Shown piece after piece: positions 18,414 through 27,113 of a DNA stretch of 64,000 nucleotides. The DNA lies in assembly GCF_004368405.1 (NCBI RefSeq), contig NZ_SBJH01000046.1, positions 77,077 through 141,076 on the forward strand. The letters run 5' to 3'. The DNA is from Olivibacter sp. XZL3 (lineage in GTDB: Bacteria > Bacteroidota > Bacteroidia > Sphingobacteriales > Sphingobacteriaceae). A model generated the notes under the pieces. That model was not told the DNA's origin and did not search any database. It worked only from the letters and a program-made list of their open reading frames with translations. The first letter of the stretch is position 1. Each line of letters opens with the position of its first letter. The translations under genes and the position numbers were made by a program.

Positions 18414-20795
18414 ATGATCACAAACTATATCAAAATTGCTTGGAGAAATTTATTGAAACATAAATTTAATACCGCTATTAATGTTCTCGGCCTCGCTTGC
18501 GGCCTCTCATTCGCGCTACTTATTGGCGCTTTTGTTTGGCAGGAACTCCGCGTCAATCAAAACATTAAGCATATCGACCGGCAATATCTCTTACAAAGTA
18601 ATCTAAACGAGTACTCCGCCATAGGCATGCTTTCAAAAGCGCTCAAAGATAATTATCCCCATTTAGTGAAGGAGTACTTTCGCTTCGACGGCATTACCGC
18701 TGTAATTTCTTACAAAGGCGAGCCTATACAAACGAATTCTATTGTTGCCGACTCAACCTTTTTCGACATGTTTGGCTTCCAGCTAGCTGCCGGGGAAACG
18801 CATTCGGCCCTGAAAGAGCCAAATCAAGTAGTGTTGTCTGCCCCTTTTGCGAAGCGGCTATTTGGCAAAGGCCAAGCAATCGGCGAACAGCTTATCGTAC
18901 GGAATTTCAACAAGGAAGAGCAACTTTTTACCGTTAGCGGCGTATTGGAAGATACCGGAGAAAATGCAGTCCTAGACTTAACGGGTAGCCCTACGGATCT
19001 ACTACTTTCAATCCAATCTTCTTCCTTTTTTAAGCGGCCCATTGATGATTGGCAAAACCTCTATGTCGCTTCATATTTGGAATTGCAACCAGGCGTTGAG
19101 CCCAAGTCCTTAGAAAAGCCCATAAACGCGCTTGTTCAAACTCACGCGCCCACAGCCATCGCAAAAGATTACAAAGCGTCCTTAGTACCATTAAAAACCT
19201 ACCACTTAGAAAAAGGCGACGGCTCTATGAAGCATTTGCTCTATACCGTTTCTGTCGTGGCTTTTGCCATCTTATTGCTCGCCGTCATCAATTTTGTCAA
19301 CATCAGTATTAACACTTCTGCGGGTCGATTGAAAGAAATCGGCATCAGAAAAGTGATAGGCGGCACTAAAAAGCAACTCCGGATTCAGTTCATCGCCGAG
19401 GCGCTATTAACGGTCAGCATTGCTATGATCCTTTCACTCGCACTTTTCCCTTTTTTGTCAAAGGTGCTGTCAACTGTTTTAGGAAAGTCTATTCCCTCGC
19501 TGTTCGACTTACCTCTTTCCTTCTGGCTGTCCGTTGTCATCGCCGACTTAACCATAGGCTTATTGGCCGGTGCCTATCCTGCATTGCGCCTATCTTCCCT
19601 TCCCACCGTTCAATCGGTACGCGGCAAAGTAGCGCGGACCGTAGACGGACTGTTTCTTCTGCGGGGATTGATTAGCCTGCAATTCGTCATTGCACTCATT
19701 GCCCTGATATCCTCGGTTATTATCGCCCAACAGGTGAGCTTATTCTTTAGTAAAAACTTGGGCTACGATAAAGATTATTTACTGACCGTACAAGTACCCC
19801 GCGACTGGACTCCCGAGGGTTTGCGACATACCGAAGTGGTTAGACAAGAATTTGCCAATTTACCAATGGTAAAAAACGTCTCCATCTCCTACGACATACC
19901 GGGTACCATGTCTTCTGGTAATATCCAAGTTTTGAAGACCGCCACAAGCGATACACCGGTTAGTACCCAATTGGTTTTCTCCGACCGGCATTTCGCCGAC
20001 ACCTATAAAATACCGCTACTATCCGGCAGTTTCTACAGCCCGGACGAAGCCTCCGAAAATACCGATCGCATTGTCATTAATGAAGCGCTATCCGAAGCGC
20101 TGGGTTACAAAAATCCTGCAGAAGCGATTAACCAAGTCGTGCATTTTCCGGGCAGCAGCGCCGCAGCCATTGCCGGCGTAACGAAGAACTTTTATGGCGG
20201 ATCTATGCATTTTCCGGTAGGGCCCATGCTATGGTTTAATGTCAAAAACAGTAATGCCTATCGTTATTTCAGCATTCGGCTAAAACCCGGCAATATAGGT
20301 TCCTCTTTAGATCACTTAACGGCCCTTTGGAAAAAACTTTTACCAACGGCCCCATTTGATTACACTTTTATGGATGCGAAGTTGGCGCAACAGTATAAAA
20401 CTGAAATGCAATTAAAACAGGCAGGAGCTGTTGCAACCGTATTAGCCATGATTATCGTACTCTTGGGTATATTGGGACTTGTGTCGCATAACTTACAAAA
20501 AAGGGTGAAAGAAATAGGGATAAGAAAAGTGCTGGGGGCCTCCGTAAAACAGATTGTTTATTTGTTTGTCCGGGATGTATACCCCCTGTTTTTATTATCA
20601 ACACTCGTCGCAGTACCTACAAGCTATTGGCTAATGAAGAAGTGGTTAACGAATTATTATATACGAACCGAATTGGATACGAGTAATTTTCTTATGCCCA
20701 TTTTGGTTCTGGGACTGGTCACCCTCTCCGTAATTGCGTTACAGACGATTAAAACGGCTATTAATAAACCCGTTGACGCATTGCGGAACGAATAA
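18414..20795 (+). CDS. ABC transporter permease, double MacB-PCD/FtsX (divergent)
   Basis: 793 residues starting [17 protein letters not shown]. Coupling motifs are [11 protein letters not shown] and [11 protein letters not shown]. It is one of the more divergent members: the C-terminus reads INKPVDALRNE instead of ANPVDSLRNE, the first periplasmic core is short (QYLLQSNLNEYSAIGM), and the region around helix 5 is shifted. Its ligand range may differ. It is the first gene of a likely three-permease unit (18414, 21017, 23474) behind module C. Confidence 0.92.
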   Translation: MITNYIKIAWRNLLKHKFNTAINVLGLACGLSFALLIGAFVWQELRVNQNIKHIDRQYLLQSNLNEYSAIGMLSKALKDNYPHLVKEYFRFDGITAVISYKGEPIQTNSIVADSTFFDMFGFQLAAGETHSALKEPNQVVLSAPFAKRLFGKGQAIGEQLIVRNFNKEEQLFTVSGVLEDTGENAVLDLTGSPTDLLLSIQSSSFFKRPIDDWQNLYVASYLELQPGVEPKSLEKPINALVQTHAPTAIAKDYKASLVPLKTYHLEKGDGSMKHLLYTVSVVAFAILLLAVINFVNISINTSAGRLKEIGIRKVIGGTKKQLRIQFIAEALLTVSIAMILSLALFPFLSKVLSTVLGKSIPSLFDLPLSFWLSVVIADLTIGLLAGAYPALRLSSLPTVQSVRGKVARTVDGLFLLRGLISLQFVIALIALISSVIIAQQVSLFFSKNLGYDKDYLLTVQVPRDWTPEGLRHTEVVRQEFANLPMVKNVSISYDIPGTMSSGNIQVLKTATSDTPVSTQLVFSDRHFADTYKIPLLSGSFYSPDEASENTDRIVINEALSEALGYKNPAEAINQVVHFPGSSAAAIAGVTKNFYGGSMHFPVGPMLWFNVKNSNAYRYFSIRLKPGNIGSSLDHLTALWKKLLPTAPFDYTFMDAKLAQQYKTEMQLKQAGAVATVLAMIIVLLGILGLVSHNLQKRVKEIGIRKVLGASVKQIVYLFVRDVYPLFLLSTLVAVPTSYWLMKKWLTNYYIRTELDTSNFLMPILVLGLVTLSVIALQTIKTAINKPVDALRNE

Positions 20796-20892
20796 ATTCA
20801 GTGCTTGCTTATTGCTTGTTCGCGAAGAGGCCGAAACCAAGAAGCTCATTATGAAGTGGGTTACGACTAATAACGATTAAAAAATAACGAAT

Positions 20893-20913
20893 ATGTTAAA
20901 AGGAATTAGCTAA
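20893..20913 (+). pseudogene. Possible minimal permease start remnant
   Basis: After a spacer of array type (GACTAATAACGATTAAAAAATAACGA), the ATG at 20893 gives only MLKGIS and a stop. The context and the first three codons resemble permease starts such as MLKNYIK. The next permease starts 104 bp later. Too short to be sure. Confidence 0.35.
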
Positions 20914-21016
20914 AGTATTAAGCTTTTGTTCATTTCGAGCAAACCTCAATACTTCGGGGACGTCGACATCAGGTGGACGTTCTTAGCCCCTGAAACATCA
21001 TCAAAAGACGAATGCA

Positions 21017-23440
21017 ATGTTCCAAAACTACCTAAAAATCGCTTGGCGCAACATGCTAAAGCATAAGGCGCACACCCTGATCAATATTCTCGGCATGGCC
21101 ATCGCTTTTGCGTGCAGCATTTTACTGCTTACAGCCGTTTATCACGAGTTTTCCTTCGATAATTTCCATGAGCATAAGGATCGCGTATTTAAGCTCTATA
21201 AATTTCATAATTTGGTGAAGGGTACTGAACTAAGTACGACCATGGGTTATCCGGTGGCTACCTATTTAAAGCAAGAAGACATCGCGATCGATAAAGTAAC
21301 CCGCATTAAACGCAAAGGCCGAGAGATCCGTTACCAAGATAAAACACTTGATTTAGGAATCAGTTTAGTAGATGCCGACTTCTTTGATATTTTTTCATTC
21401 AAAATCGTGGCGGGGCAGCGCCGCTCGCCACTGGCAAACGTGGCAGATATTGTACTCAATGAAGAAATAGCAACGAGCTTATTTGGTGAGGAGAACCCCA
21501 TCGGTAAACCCGTAGAAATCAAAATTTCGGGAGAATGGAAGCGACTGATCGTATCAGCAGTAATGGAAGATGCTCCCAAAAATTCCACTTTCAATTTTCC
21601 GATCTTGGCACGTACCGAATTAGATCCCGATTGGACCAGAACCCGGGAAGAATGGTACGAACAGCATCACGATGTATATGTTCGCCTCGCCCCCAATACC
21701 AGTCAAGCACAGGTCGAAAAGCAACTTCGCCTTTTTGTAGAAAAACACCTGCACCCAGATGGCGAATCGCTAAAAAAGGACGGCTTTAAGGCGGATACCA
21801 ATGGGGATTATTTAGGAATGAGGCTCCTCCCTTTAAACGACCTCCATTTCAATACGGAGATCGGCTCGGGCGACACGGTCAGTAAAACCTATCTTTATAT
21901 TCTCCTCTTGGTGAGTATGGTGATTCTATTTATAGCCTGCTTTAACTTTATCAACATTCAAATCAGCTTATCCTTTACGCGCAGTAAAGAACTAGGCGTG
22001 AGGAAATGTTTGGGGGCGGCCGCCCATCAGGTATGGGGTCAGTTGTTCTGGGAAAACTTTTTACAGATTAGCCTTTCCTTGGCGATAGGCTTACTCGGCA
22101 CTTTTTTTCTGATCAAAACGCTTACGCTGCACAACTTCATTAAATTCGACAACAGCGTACTCTATGATCCAAAAATGTTGTTAAGCTTATTTTTGATACT
22201 GATACTTATTTCCTTCACATCGTCCGGATACCCCTTCTTTATCCTGAATAGGCTCAAAACCACTGAAATATTCAAAGGGAAATTTAGCATCATCAAGTCA
22301 GGACTTGGCCGGAATGTACTCATCGCTTTACAATTCATCACCGCGATTATACTCATTTGTGCCACCGCCATCTGCTACTTGCAATTTCAATACCTGCGCA
22401 CGGCCGACCTGGGCTATAACACCTCCTCCATCATCAGTATACCTGTAAAAGATGCAACCCAGGGACGGAATATCAGTGCCAAGCTGCGTACACGCTTAGC
22501 GTCAGACCCGTCGATTATAAGCGTATCTGGTAGCGATATCAACTTGGGCATCGGGGCAGACGGCAGCAGCAGCCGATCAAGTGTTGGCTTTAGCCATGAG
22601 GGTAAAAATATACAAACATCCTATATCGCTGCCGACTACGATTTCCTAAAAACCTTGTCCATCAAACCGGTGGAGGGGCGAGACTTCTCAAACACTTTTG
22701 TATCCGACAGTGTAGATGCCGTTATCATTACAGAAAGCATGGCTCAACAGTTAGGCGGAAACCAGTTTATCGGACGAAAGATCAACACCGATTCGACTGG
22801 TCGCTATGGATGGCACATCATTGGCGTTATCCCCGATTTTCACTTATATTCGATGCATGAACCTACCAAACCGCTCACCATTGCACTGGATAATACGGCT
22901 CCCATTGAGTACATTTTGGTGAAGGTAAACACGCAGAATCCTCTTGCCACCATGGAGCAGTTAAAAAAGGTTTATGCCGGTCTTGAACCGGATGCAGAAT
23001 TCAAGGGAAGTTATGTGGACGAAAATATCGACCGCTGGTACAAAAAAGAAAAACGCTTAGCTGCCCTATTTTCCGTTTCGGCAGGTATCGCCATTTTGCT
23101 CTCCTGTATGGGCCTGTTTGGTTTGACGCTCATCATCATCAATCAAAAAGTAAAGGAAATCGGTATCCGAAAAGTGTTAGGAGCCACCGTTTCTCATATT
23201 GCAAGCAAAGTAATCCAAGAGTTTGTAAAGCCCGTTGCCCTAGCCTTTTTAATTGCCGCTCCTATTGCGTGGTGGATTATGAACTTATGGCTGGCCGATT
23301 TCGTCTACCGTACGGATATTCCTCTTTGGGTGTTTCCTTTGGCGGGAATTGCTACACTCCTCATTGCCATATTAACCGTGGGCGTTCAATCGCTAAAAGC
23401 CGCAAAGGCTAATCCGGTAGACAGCCTGCGGAGTGAATGA
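21017..23440 (+). CDS. ABC transporter permease, double MacB-PCD/FtsX
   Basis: 807 residues starting MFQNYLKIAWRNMLKHK. The first coupling motif is altered (KELGVRKCLGA, with a Cys); the second is canonical ([11 protein letters not shown]). The C-terminus is NPVDSLRSE. The second periplasmic core has the GADGSSSRSS block that pairs it with the permease at 9573, so these two look like a subfamily. It has no own dyads and lies 33 bp before the next permease start, so it is probably co-transcribed with its neighbours. Confidence 0.93.
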   Translation: MFQNYLKIAWRNMLKHKAHTLINILGMAIAFACSILLLTAVYHEFSFDNFHEHKDRVFKLYKFHNLVKGTELSTTMGYPVATYLKQEDIAIDKVTRIKRKGREIRYQDKTLDLGISLVDADFFDIFSFKIVAGQRRSPLANVADIVLNEEIATSLFGEENPIGKPVEIKISGEWKRLIVSAVMEDAPKNSTFNFPILARTELDPDWTRTREEWYEQHHDVYVRLAPNTSQAQVEKQLRLFVEKHLHPDGESLKKDGFKADTNGDYLGMRLLPLNDLHFNTEIGSGDTVSKTYLYILLLVSMVILFIACFNFINIQISLSFTRSKELGVRKCLGAAAHQVWGQLFWENFLQISLSLAIGLLGTFFLIKTLTLHNFIKFDNSVLYDPKMLLSLFLILILISFTSSGYPFFILNRLKTTEIFKGKFSIIKSGLGRNVLIALQFITAIILICATAICYLQFQYLRTADLGYNTSSIISIPVKDATQGRNISAKLRTRLASDPSIISVSGSDINLGIGADGSSSRSSVGFSHEGKNIQTSYIAADYDFLKTLSIKPVEGRDFSNTFVSDSVDAVIITESMAQQLGGNQFIGRKINTDSTGRYGWHIIGVIPDFHLYSMHEPTKPLTIALDNTAPIEYILVKVNTQNPLATMEQLKKVYAGLEPDAEFKGSYVDENIDRWYKKEKRLAALFSVSAGIAILLSCMGLFGLTLIIINQKVKEIGIRKVLGATVSHIASKVIQEFVKPVALAFLIAAPIAWWIMNLWLADFVYRTDIPLWVFPLAGIATLLIAILTVGVQSLKAAKANPVDSLRSE

Positions 23441-23473
23441 GGTTAATTGATAAGTCAAAGAATACAGATTGAT

Positions 23474-25855
23474 ATGTTTCAAAACTATATTAAAATCGCT
23501 TGGCGAAATATTAAGAAATACAGAAAGTACTCCTTGCTTCACCTGTTAGGTTTAGGCTTAGGGATTACCACCTGTTTATTTTTATATTTATATATCGATT
23601 TCCATCGGAGTTTCGACCGCTTCCATACCGAAGGCGACCGCACATTTAGGCTTGTACACGAATTGCACCTGGAAACAACGGAATATAACAAGGGCGGATC
23701 TTATGCCATTTACCAGGCATTACTCACGGAAATACCCGAAGTAGAAAAAGCTGCTTTCGAACTGGGAAACCAAGAGTTTACGTTAAAGATCAACGATCAA
23801 CTTTACAAAACCGATAAAAAAGTAGCCCTTACTACTTCCGCCTGGTTTGATATTTTCGATTTTGAATGGCTTGCGGGAACGCCAACAGAACTCAACGCGC
23901 CTAATACCGTCGCACTTACAAAGCGGGTGGCTAAAAAGTACTTTGGCAATACCGATCCGCTCGGTCAAACCATTCTTGTAGAAAGTAAACATCCGTTCAA
24001 GGTTGTGGGTGTTATTGACGATTCGCGCAGCAATACAAGCGTTAATGCAGACATGTACCTTTCTTTTGCCTCGATTAAAACCTTGCAGCCCGACCTAATG
24101 GATGACTTTTTCACCTATTGGGCTTATTTCAACTCAAGTAACAGCGTCTTCTTAACCCTAAGCGATGCCGCTCAGAAAAACGCGGTGGAAAAGAAACTTA
24201 TGCAGTTAGCAAAAAAGAATCTTGACCCCAGTATAGCAAGCGCCTTTGTATATAAATTATTACCGCTGTATGATACTCACTTTGATAATCGATATGGCGG
24301 AACGGTTAGCCATACCCTATTAACGATTTTAACAATCATCGGAAGCTGCATCATGTTGATCGCAGGGATCAACTACGTTAATCTTAGCATTGCCCAGCAA
24401 GCACGCAGAAGCATGGAAATAGGTACACGCAAAGTTCTTGGCGGCAGTAAATGGCAGCTATTTATGCAATTCATGGCCGAGTCGGTCTTAATTTCCTTAA
24501 TGGCATTGCTTATCGGACTGGCGGGTCTGAAAGTTCTACTGCCGCTGGCAAATGAATATTTATTGGGCAAAGAGCCGATTCAGGTCCTTTCCTGGAGCCG
24601 ACTCTGGTTTTTTTCAGGAGGCCTTTGGCTGATCGTAACCTTAGGCGCGGGTTTATATCCCGCCTATGTTATGGGTCGACTTCAACTGCATGAGGCACTA
24701 AAGAATAGGCTTTCGTTAAAAAAAGGTGTGGGCAGGCAATCACTGGTGGTTCTCCAAAGTGTGATTGCACAGATAATGATCATGGTAACGGTTGTAATCG
24801 TATTCCAGGTCAATTACCTCCGCAATACCGATATAGGCTTTAATCGCGAATCGGTTATGGTCATCTCTCTTCCCAAGGAAGCCGGCAATAACATGAACGT
24901 TTTGAACAAGCTCCTTTCTGCTGATCCGAGAGTATTGCAACACAGTTTTTGCTTTCAAGGACCGGCAAATGATCAACGATGGGGCGGTACCGTCTTATTT
25001 GATAATCGAGCCGACTGGGAAACTTGGGCAGCTCGCTATGCTTATGCAGATACGGCTTATTGCAGCACTTTTGGCCTGCAGTTGGTTGCCGGACGCAACT
25101 TCCGAGCAAACACGGCCTCCCACGAATACTTAGTCAACGAACTAATGGTTTCCATGTTAGGTTACGATGATCCACAACAGGTATTGGGCAAGTCGCTATT
25201 AGCTGGGGGAATGCACGACGAAGCCGCCGGTGTCATCGTGGGCGTTGTTAAAAACTATAACACCAACTACCTTTCCGAACCCATTAACCCAACAGTAATA
25301 GGCAGTAAGCCTGCCATGTACTCTTCTTTGGCCGTGAAGTTTTCGCCGGAAAATATAACTGGATTAATCGCCGATTTACAAAAAGAATGGCGAGCCTTAT
25401 TTCCAAATACCCTTTTTGATTTTACCTTTCTGGACGATCAGATTGACGCCTTGTATACAAAAGAAATACAGCAACAACGATTGGTATGGATCGCTTCTTC
25501 CATTGCAATAACCATCAGTTCGCTTGGATTGCTAGGTATGATCGCGCTGGTAATTTTACATCGCACCAAAGAAATTGGCGTACGTAAAGTATTCGGTGCC
25601 TCGGTACAAAGCATTGTATTTATACTTTCTTTTAACTTCGTCCGTATTGTAGGCATCGCCTTTGTTATCGCTGCCCCGATTGCTTGGTGGGCGATAAATA
25701 AATGGCTAGCGGATTTTGCTCACCGCATCGATCTTCAATGGTGGATGTTCGCCCTCGGCGGAGGCGCTGCTTTCATTATTGCAATAAGCACCGTAGCTGT
25801 TCAGGCGATAAAAGCCGCTCTAGCCAATCCGGTAGATTCGTTAAGGGATGAGTAA
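23474..25855 (+). CDS. ABC transporter permease, double MacB-PCD/FtsX
   Basis: 793 residues from the ATG at 23474. The frame is open further upstream from a TTG at 23447, but [16 protein letters not shown] matches the array N-terminus, so I take the ATG. The coupling motifs deviate modestly: MEIGTRKVLGG first and [11 protein letters not shown] second. The C-terminus is NPVDSLRDE. The last 48 bases and 25 bases beyond the stop recur at 26579-26651, on the other side of the toxin-antitoxin locus. Confidence 0.93.
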   Translation: MFQNYIKIAWRNIKKYRKYSLLHLLGLGLGITTCLFLYLYIDFHRSFDRFHTEGDRTFRLVHELHLETTEYNKGGSYAIYQALLTEIPEVEKAAFELGNQEFTLKINDQLYKTDKKVALTTSAWFDIFDFEWLAGTPTELNAPNTVALTKRVAKKYFGNTDPLGQTILVESKHPFKVVGVIDDSRSNTSVNADMYLSFASIKTLQPDLMDDFFTYWAYFNSSNSVFLTLSDAAQKNAVEKKLMQLAKKNLDPSIASAFVYKLLPLYDTHFDNRYGGTVSHTLLTILTIIGSCIMLIAGINYVNLSIAQQARRSMEIGTRKVLGGSKWQLFMQFMAESVLISLMALLIGLAGLKVLLPLANEYLLGKEPIQVLSWSRLWFFSGGLWLIVTLGAGLYPAYVMGRLQLHEALKNRLSLKKGVGRQSLVVLQSVIAQIMIMVTVVIVFQVNYLRNTDIGFNRESVMVISLPKEAGNNMNVLNKLLSADPRVLQHSFCFQGPANDQRWGGTVLFDNRADWETWAARYAYADTAYCSTFGLQLVAGRNFRANTASHEYLVNELMVSMLGYDDPQQVLGKSLLAGGMHDEAAGVIVGVVKNYNTNYLSEPINPTVIGSKPAMYSSLAVKFSPENITGLIADLQKEWRALFPNTLFDFTFLDDQIDALYTKEIQQQRLVWIASSIAITISSLGLLGMIALVILHRTKEIGVRKVFGASVQSIVFILSFNFVRIVGIAFVIAAPIAWWAINKWLADFAHRIDLQWWMFALGGGAAFIIAISTVAVQAIKAALANPVDSLRDE

Positions 25856-25880
25856 ACGATGTTTTACGTTGTAAGTAATA
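25808..25880 (+). repeat. 73-bp direct repeat, left copy (permease tail)
   Basis: This copy spans the last codons (IKAALANPVDSLRDE), the stop and the next 25 bases of the permease ending at 25855. It matches 26579-26651 with three mismatches by eye. The two copies bracket the PIN/DUF2281 locus. Confidence 0.85.
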
Positions 25881-25913
25881 GGTTGTAGGAAGAGGAGGCC
25901 CCGGTTTCAGAGG

Positions 25914-26299
25914 TCACCAAACAAGAGCGACATTGTATAACTTAAAGTTTTTGTCCTTCGAAATAATTTGTAGATTGTTTGTCAAAGATTGACAAATTAT
26001 AATTCTGTCAAAAGGGTCGCGATGGTGGAACGGTAATGTGGAGATCTTTATTGTATCGTCAAGACTGATAGGTAAAAGTTGGAAACCATTTAAGGAGATG
26101 ATATCTTCAATCCGCGCAAAAGGCTCACTTAATTCGAGCTTTTAAGGCTGATCTTGACGGCGATCTCCCATAAACTGGCGATGCTAACGTAGTTCACCGC
26201 TCCTTTCCTTTCGATATTCTTCTTTGCCTTCGCAGATAGTTGGCTATCACCACTTAAAAACCAAATAAAGGTATGCGTGTCAAGCAAATTATGCTGCAT
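25914..26299 (-). pseudogene. PIN-domain (VapC-type) toxin, inactivated by a frameshift
   Basis: The minus strand from the ATG at 26299 reads MQHNLLDTHTFIWFLSG (the PIN start with its catalytic Asp) and ASLWEIAVKISL, then stops at 26129 after 56 residues. One nucleotide is missing in the A-run at the position of the family's SLGKLELSEPF. In the shifted frame the protein continues LELSEPFARIEDII, STLPFHHRDPFDRIII (the later PIN Asp residues) and ISKDKNFKLY, to the stop at 25914. PIN toxins are RNases neutralised by their antitoxin. The gene starts inside the antitoxin's TAATG overlap. It is probably dead unless the shift is a sequencing error. Confidence 0.82.
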
Positions 26300-26514
26300 T
26301 ACGTATATTCTTTGAAATCCTCTAGCGGTTCGTCAAAATCGTCACGCATTTTGAACATTCCCTTTGCACTACCAAATTTTGGAACTTTTTGTTGCTGAGG
26401 CCTCTCTCGGTTCTTTTGTGCTTTTGTCACCAAAAAATCGATAAAATCTGCCACCTCTGCCCTCATATGTTCTGGAAGAGATTCCAATTTACTATATAAC
26501 AGACGATTATCCAT
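26299..26514 (-). CDS. DUF2281-family antitoxin
   Basis: 71 residues: LLYSKLESLPEHMRAEVADF at the start, a basic linker, then FGSAKGMFKMRDDFDEPLED at the end, the standard DUF2281 pattern. These proteins pair with PIN toxins; the C-terminal acidic DEPLEDF segment probably binds the toxin. The stop codon overlaps the toxin start (TAATG), indicating translational coupling. Upstream there is a canonical Shine-Dalgarno AGGAGG, rare in this window, and a TATCTTTG box. The antitoxin is intact while its toxin is frameshifted. Confidence 0.85.
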   Translation of the reverse strand: MDNRLLYSKLESLPEHMRAEVADFIDFLVTKAQKNRERPQQQKVPKFGSAKGMFKMRDDFDEPLEDFKEYT

Positions 26515-26520
26515 AACATT

Positions 26521-26541
26521 CCTCCTAAGATATCAAAGATA
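26521..26541 (-). promoter_or_regulatory. Antitoxin RBS and -7 box
   Basis: On the minus strand TATCTTTG (26541-26534) is followed by AGGAGG (26526-26521), 6 nt before the ATG at 26514. Strong Shine-Dalgarno sites are unusual in Bacteroidota and suggest high or host-independent translation of this mobile module. Confidence 0.55.
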
Positions 26542-26578
26542 GTAAAAATTATTCTACCAGTGCATGGGAAGATAATTT

Positions 26579-26651
26579 ATAAAAGCCGCTCTAGCCGATC
26601 CGGTAGATTCGTTAAGGGACGAGTAAACGATGTTTTAAGTTGTAAGTAATA
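26579..26651 (+). repeat. 73-bp direct repeat, right copy (permease-tail scar)
   Basis: The frame encodes IKAALADPVDSLRDE and TAA (26624-26626), a headless permease end, plus 25 bases of the following spacer. It is nearly identical to 25808-25880. No permease body precedes it. Confidence 0.85.
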
Positions 26652-26668
26652 AGTCATCAGATCTTCAA

Positions 26669-26896
26669 TTAACTTCGGTTACTTTCTTTCAACTCCAGAT
26701 CACCATAAAGCTTCATTAACAACTCACAAGGATCAACGTCTATTGCTTTCGCAATCAATACCAATTCGTCTGCTCTTAATTTTGCCGTCGGATTGAGCGA
26801 AAGTTCACTAATACGCGGTTTACTTAAGCCGGTGCGCCTTGCTACCAACGATTTATTTACCGACTTTTTTGCTAAATATTCTCCTAATGGGGTCAT
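26669..26896 (-). CDS. XRE-family helix-turn-helix regulator
   Basis: 75 residues, almost entirely one Cro/C1-type HTH: LGEYLAKKSVNKSLVARRTG, then LSKPRISELS as the recognition helix region and ADELVLIAKAIDVDPCELL as helices 4-5. Small single-domain XRE proteins act as repressors or antitoxin-like regulators. It is divergent from the HEPN gene at 27114, and the perfect 8-5-8 palindrome at 26991 lies between them, so I infer that it controls itself and the HEPN gene. Confidence 0.8.
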   Translation of the reverse strand: MTPLGEYLAKKSVNKSLVARRTGLSKPRISELSLNPTAKLRADELVLIAKAIDVDPCELLMKLYGDLELKESNRS

Positions 26897-26990
26897 ACGA
26901 TCAATTTTATAGTCGCTTGTACAGGCAAATATTCAATTTATACAGGTTTTCTTTACATTTTGTTTGAAAATTGAAATTAATTCTGTAAAA

Positions 26991-27011
26991 TTGTAAAGAT
27001 TTTCTTTACAA
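26991..27011. promoter_or_regulatory. Candidate operator, TTGTAAAG-N5-CTTTACAA
   Basis: A perfect 8-bp inverted repeat with a 5-bp centre, in the divergent region between the XRE gene and the HEPN gene. A further half-like TTTTCTTTACA lies at ~26947. Position and symmetry fit a dimeric HTH repressor; binding by the XRE protein is inferred. Confidence 0.5.
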
Positions 27012-27113
27012 GAACGTTTTAAGCAACATTTGTAAGCACTTTTCGCTACAGCGTCCCTTATCTCTTTAATCGTGCATCAATAGCGATAGGTGTCATCATT
27101 AAATTCATCGAAT

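Noticed and set aside
23447..23473. Upstream TTG start for the permease at 23474
   Set aside because: The nine extra residues do not match the array N-terminus, while [12 protein letters not shown] does.
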